Below, in pieces: positions 60,384 through 64,000 of a stretch of DNA of 64,000 nt. Every line of letters starts with the position of its first letter. The stretch's first letter is position 1. Source of the DNA: an uncultured bacterium. GTDB lineage: Bacteria > Cyanobacteriota > Vampirovibrionia > Gastranaerophilales > Gastranaerophilaceae. The DNA is taken from NCBI GenBank assembly GCA_958366705.1, contig CATXCB010000002.1, forward strand, positions 155,566 through 219,565, read 5' to 3'. Both the position numbers and the translations under genes were made by a program. The notes beneath the pieces are model-generated. The model was not told where the DNA came from and searched no databases. It saw only the letters and a list, made by a program, of their open reading frames with translations.

Positions 60384-61619
60384 ATGAATAGCAAAGAAAT
60401 AATAAAACAAGCAGAACAAAGTCTACGCAGTCAGTTTGAAATAATTGATGAAATAAGAGATTACAATCAGGAAAAAGTTTTGCAAGCTTTTATAGATAAT
60501 AAAGTTGCTCCGGAACATTTTTATACTGTATCAGGTTACGGGCATGATGATTTGGGACGTGAAGTTTTAGATAAAGTCTTTGCACAAGTATTCAAAGCTG
60601 AAAAAGCTTTAGTAAGGATTCATTTTGCATCAGGAACTCATACTTTAGCATGTGCGTTATTTGGAAACTTAAAATATGGTGATAAATTATTATCTGTTGC
60701 AGGCGCTCCATATGATACAATGCAAGAAGTTATAGGTACAATGGGTGATGAAGAAACAAAAAGAGCTTCATTAATAGGTAATGGTGTTTTGTATGATGAA
60801 GTTCCACTATTAAATGGTGTAGATATTGACTTTGAAACATTAAAAGAAAAGGTAGATGATTCTACAACAATGGTTTTAATTCAACGCTCTAAAGGTTATT
60901 CAACAAGAAAATCTCTAACAATTGAAACTATTGAAAAAATTTGTAAGATTGTAAAAGAGAAGAATCCTAACTGTATTTGTTTTGTTGATAACTGTTATGG
61001 TGAATTTGTTGATACAAAAGAACCTTTAGAAGTTGGAGCAGACTTAATTGGCGGCTCATTGATTAAGAATGCAGGCGGTGGAATTGTTGAAGCCGGCGGA
61101 TATATTGCAGGTAAAGAATTGTATGTTGAGCGTTCCGCAGTCAGGCTTACAGCTCCAGGAATCGGATCCGAAGGCGGAGCTATGTTTAACCAGCATCGTC
61201 TAATGTTTCAGGGTTTATTTATGGCTCCATCTGTTGTATCAGAAGCTGTTAAGGGTGCAGTATTAGCTTCTAAAATATTTGATGAAATCGGTTATGATTC
61301 ATCACCAAAATTTGATGAAAAGAGAACCGATATTATTCAAAATATTACATTTAATGCCCCTGAACCATTAGAGCATTTTTGTAGAACAATTCAAGCCTTG
61401 TCTCCTGTTAATGGTTATGTAACACCTATTCCTGAATTTATTCCGGGATACGAAGATCAGGTTATTATGGCCGGCGGGACATTTATTGAGGGGTCTACAA
61501 TTGAACTTTCTGCAGATGGACCAATGCGGGCTCCTTATGTTGCTTATATGCAGGGCGGATTGAATTATGCACATGTAAAAATTGCATTGACAAGAATTTT
61601 AGATAAAGTTGCAGTATAA
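60384..61619 (+). CDS. Alum_res/cystathionine-beta-lyase-like PLP enzyme
   Basis: The 411-residue protein belongs to the YnbB/aluminium-resistance PLP family, often labelled methionine gamma-lyase-like. Motifs are YTVSGYGHDDLGREVLD, HFASGTHTLACALFG, CFVDNCYGEFVDTKEP and GGSLIKNAGGGI, with the PLP Lys in SLIKN. It ends MQGGLNYAHVKIALTR. The true substrate is not settled for this family. AAGGAAA lies upstream. It stands alone, followed 202 nt later by the phosphorylase-like gene. Confidence 0.9.
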   Translation: MNSKEIIKQAEQSLRSQFEIIDEIRDYNQEKVLQAFIDNKVAPEHFYTVSGYGHDDLGREVLDKVFAQVFKAEKALVRIHFASGTHTLACALFGNLKYGDKLLSVAGAPYDTMQEVIGTMGDEETKRASLIGNGVLYDEVPLLNGVDIDFETLKEKVDDSTTMVLIQRSKGYSTRKSLTIETIEKICKIVKEKNPNCICFVDNCYGEFVDTKEPLEVGADLIGGSLIKNAGGGIVEAGGYIAGKELYVERSAVRLTAPGIGSEGGAMFNQHRLMFQGLFMAPSVVSEAVKGAVLASKIFDEIGYDSSPKFDEKRTDIIQNITFNAPEPLEHFCRTIQALSPVNGYVTPIPEFIPGYEDQVIMAGGTFIEGSTIELSADGPMRAPYVAYMQGGLNYAHVKIALTRILDKVAV

Positions 61620-61821
61620 TTAGTTTTTTATTTTTTATTCTTTTGTAAAAGATATGTTACACTATTATTAAGCTCTGAAAATCAAGTATAGCTTGTGACT
61701 TGTCTAATGTAGAAATAAACTACTATATTTTTTTGTTTTTATATGTTACAATGTCAGAGCACAACTATGTGTACATGAAAAATTTAGTGTATAGAAGTTA
61801 TAAGAGAAGAGAGGAAAATTT

Positions 61822-63516
61822 ATGACATTACCAAATGTAGCCTATTTTTCTATGGAAATAGCTATGGATCAGTCTCTAAGCACTTATTCTGGTGGTTTAG
61901 GATTTTTGGCAGGATCACATATGTTATCTGCCGGTTACTTACAAATGCCTATGGTCGGTGTAACAATGTTGTGGTCATACGGGTATTATGATCAACGTAT
62001 TGATCATTCTGGGAACGTTGAAGTTGCCTATATCAGAAAATACTACGATTTCTTAACTGATGTTAATGTTCAAACAGAAGTAGATATTTTCGGTGAAAAA
62101 GTAAAAGTTAAGGCTTATAAAGTACAACCTGAATTGTTCGGAACTTGCCCTGTATATTTGTTAACTACTGATATTGAAGGTAACAGTGATTGGGCTAAGA
62201 GCATTTCTTATAAATTATACGATGGTAATGAAAAAATAAGAATTGCTCAAGAAACAGTTTTAGGTATTGCAGGGGTTAGAATTCTTCAACAAGTTGGATA
62301 TAACTTTGACGTTATCCATATGAACGAAGGTCATGCTCTTCCTGCTGCATTTGAATTATTGAGACAGTATAACGGAGACTTAAACGAAGTTAAAAAACGC
62401 ACAGTATTTACAACTCACACTCCTGTTGCTGCAGGTAACGAAGTTCACTGGGTTGATACATTATTAGAGGGAGGATTCTTTGCAGGAGCTTCCCGTGAAA
62501 CTGCAGTTAATCTGGGTGGCGAAAACTTCTCATTAACAGTCGCAGCTCTAAGAATGTCTAGAATTGCTAACGCAGTGTCTCAATTACACGGTTTGGTTGC
62601 TAATAAAATGTGGGAATGGGTTGAAGGCAGATGTCCTATCCGTGCTATTACTAATGCGGTTAATCTTCAATACTGGCAAGACCCTAGAATTAAAGATTCT
62701 CAAAATGACCCGCAAAAATTGTTAGATGTAAAACGTGAAATGAAGTCTGAATTGTTTAAATATATTGCAAATGTTGCAGGTAAAAGATTTGATCCTGATG
62801 TATTAACTATTACTTGGGCAAGAAGATTTGCTGATTACAAACGTGCATGGTTAATCTTGATGGATAAAGATAGAATCGGTAAATTGCTGGATGAAAATAA
62901 AGTTCAAATTATTTTTGCTGGTAAATTCCACCCGGATGATGTTATGGGTAAAGAAATGTTCAATAAATTATTGAATAGATCTCATTCATTGAAAAACGTA
63001 GTTGTTCTTCCGGGATATGAATTACAATTGTCAGGTATGTTGAAACGTGGTACTGATGTATGGTTAAATACTCCGCTTCGTCCGTTCGAAGCTTCCGGTA
63101 CTTCAGGTATGTCTGCTAATGCTAACGGTGCTATTCACCTGTCAATTTATGATGGTTGGACTGTTGAAGGTACTTTCTCTGGAATTAATGGTTATGCTAT
63201 TGAATATCCTGAAATTGATGATGAAATGTCATGGGAAGAAAGACACTGGAAAGATCATAAGTGTTTGATGAGCATTATTGAAGATCAAATTATTCCTACA
63301 TATTATGAAAATAAAATGGAATGGGCTAGATTAATGCGTCAAGCTATCAGAACATCTGAAGCATACTTTAATTCAGATAGAATGGTAATTGAATACTATA
63401 ACAGATTGTATAAACCAATTGCTCATGATGATGAATGCTCAGGTGAAGAAAAGCATGAAATGAAAATCACTGAAGCACCGACTTTTGATGCTTGGACTTT
63501 CTCAAATATCAAGTAG
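61822..63516 (+). CDS. Short alpha-glucan-phosphorylase-like protein lacking the PLP lysine
   Basis: The 564-residue protein matches the short form of GT35: VAYFSMEIAMDQSLSTYSGGLG, DVIHMNEGHALPA, TTHTPVAAGNEVHW and TWARRFADYKRAWL. The conserved G-T-x-x-M-K motif that holds the PLP Lys reads GTSGMSANANGA, with S431 in place of Lys. So it may not bind PLP covalently and may not be a true phosphorylase. The C-terminal part is intact. GAGAGGAAAA lies before the ATG, and a terminator follows. Confidence 0.88.
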   Translation: MTLPNVAYFSMEIAMDQSLSTYSGGLGFLAGSHMLSAGYLQMPMVGVTMLWSYGYYDQRIDHSGNVEVAYIRKYYDFLTDVNVQTEVDIFGEKVKVKAYKVQPELFGTCPVYLLTTDIEGNSDWAKSISYKLYDGNEKIRIAQETVLGIAGVRILQQVGYNFDVIHMNEGHALPAAFELLRQYNGDLNEVKKRTVFTTHTPVAAGNEVHWVDTLLEGGFFAGASRETAVNLGGENFSLTVAALRMSRIANAVSQLHGLVANKMWEWVEGRCPIRAITNAVNLQYWQDPRIKDSQNDPQKLLDVKREMKSELFKYIANVAGKRFDPDVLTITWARRFADYKRAWLILMDKDRIGKLLDENKVQIIFAGKFHPDDVMGKEMFNKLLNRSHSLKNVVVLPGYELQLSGMLKRGTDVWLNTPLRPFEASGTSGMSANANGAIHLSIYDGWTVEGTFSGINGYAIEYPEIDDEMSWEERHWKDHKCLMSIIEDQIIPTYYENKMEWARLMRQAIRTSEAYFNSDRMVIEYYNRLYKPIAHDDECSGEEKHEMKITEAPTFDAWTFSNIK

Positions 63517-63539
63517 TGTAGAATAAAGATGTAAAAAAT

Positions 63540-63569
63540 GGAGGTAAGAATTAACTTGCCTCCTTTTTT
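63540..63569 (+). terminator. Rho-independent terminator of the phosphorylase-like gene
   Basis: A 9-bp stem (GGAGGTAAG/CTTGCCTCC, one G-T pair) and a 6-nt loop, followed by six Ts. Confidence 0.9.
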
Positions 63570-63876
63570 ATGTCTTAATTATTGTATATTGTATATAGAT
63601 TTTTAGTAACAACCTATACCTAGAAATAGGTTTCTATCTTTAAAGCCTGGATTAACAGATGGTTTGCCTGAAATAACAATAACAATAAAAATAAAATGTA
63701 ACGAAATGTTAATTATATAAAACAAAACACTTGAAATCAAATTTTTTTAGAGTTACTATATCAAATGTGCACAGGGCACAGCGAACTTAAAAATTTATTA
63801 AAACCAGATACTTAGAAATTATTTCATCTAAAAACGAAAGTTTTATTAAGGATTAAGAAAGTTTAAAAAAAATTAC

Positions 63877-63904
63877 TTGACAATAAAAAATCAGGTGATA
63901 AGAT
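63877..63904 (+). promoter_or_regulatory. Strong promoter at the right edge
   Basis: A perfect TTGACA (63877-63882) and TAAGAT (63899-63904) are 16 nt apart. Upstream, 63573-63876 is AT-rich and I see no gene in it. Confidence 0.7.
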
Positions 63905-63905
63905 A

Positions 63906-64000
63906 AAGGAACCGCGAGATAAACGGTTGAAAGAGCCCCGGTAGCGAGAGTAAATCAGCGAATGATTTGCTAAGCGTTGGAGACAAAAGAATAAAATAGA
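63906..64000 (+). ncRNA. Structured leader or start of an unidentified RNA
   Basis: The sequence after the promoter is more GC-rich than its surroundings and folds: AACCG-x(9)-CGGTT near the start, then TAGC...GCTA enclosing AAATCA-GCGAA-TGATTT. There is no ORF. It continues past the window. It does not match tmRNA, RNase P RNA, SRP RNA or a riboswitch I know. It could be an rRNA leader or a stable RNA. Confidence 0.35.

Noticed and set aside
63766..63785. GCACAGGGCA resembling a cyclic di-GMP riboswitch start
   Set aside because: The second half of the motif (GACGCAAAGCC and the GGTAGCGGGGTTACC end) is absent.
63908..63917. GGAACCGCG resembling the T-box core
   Set aside because: A T-box core lies at the end of a long leader before a terminator; here it is at the first bases after the promoter and no specifier stem is seen.

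Overview
The window is AT-rich and gene-dense, with mostly short intergenic gaps. Several features point to a non-photosynthetic cyanobacterial relative of the Melainabacteria/Vampirovibrionia (Gastranaerophilales) type. There are many type IV prepilin-like proteins with an FTLAEVLITLGIIG-type leader. The envelope is Gram-negative (MlaA/MlaE lipid transport, an autotransporter, a heptose kinase, an O-antigen-ligase-like protein) and also has an SLH-domain protein. DUF4330, DUF3137 and DUF3536 families are present. The lineage is an inference from gene content; no rRNA gene lies in the window.

Layout. 1-1805 holds most of ftsH (minus strand, cut by the window edge). 1913-7244 holds two prepilin genes, each with a small divergent DNA-binding gene, flanking the glycine cleavage genes gcvT-gcvH-gcvPA. 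7301-10675 holds a DnaJ-like co-chaperone with a reduced zinc finger, two unknowns (one resembling a RelA/SpoT domain) and a DUF2582 protein. 10822-15325 encodes an AddAB-like helicase and nuclease. 15409-25302 alternates prepilins with housekeeping genes (pdxA-like, DUF1537 kinase, ssb, trpS with an apparent Fe-S motif, mlaE, a trypsin-like protease). 25429-28329 is a surface-polysaccharide cluster (hldA-like, DUF4330, O-antigen ligase). 28336-34264 holds small unknowns, an HNH-like protein and tsaB-tsaE-GGDEF-yebC. 34503-38931 holds an SLH protein, an MlaA-hydrolase fusion and a PHP phosphatase. 39067-40885 holds a likely ADP-ribosyltransferase and an HExxH protein. 40945-41338 is a Thr-Thr-Tyr tRNA cluster behind a consensus promoter. 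41447-45928 holds rpmE, thyX, dtd and a zinc-ribbon/RGG-like gene with rimM-trmD. The rest holds a GH57 protein, a Pmp-like autotransporter, a SWIM-SNF2 helicase, a VWA protein, an Alum_res PLP lyase and a glucan-phosphorylase-like enzyme. A strong promoter with a structured leader runs off the right edge.

The most unusual theme is how the six prepilins are controlled. Four (2293, 6877, 20364, 23059) each lie divergent to their own small DNA-binding gene (three helix-turn-helix, one ribbon-helix-helix), with long AT-rich inverted repeats in the 95-135 nt gaps. Three of those regulators look leaderless, with a -10 box 6-7 nt before ATG. The other two prepilins (15621, 24673) lie behind a 16-codon leader carrying a run of exactly ten Gs. 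Adding one G (or losing two) would fuse the leader in frame to the prepilin with no stop, and the two copies vary synonymously or conservatively in that fused frame. A third, related poly-G tract (nine Gs) sits in frame in the autotransporter signal region. Together this looks like a surface-protein repertoire controlled by dedicated repressors and by slippage of G-tracts.
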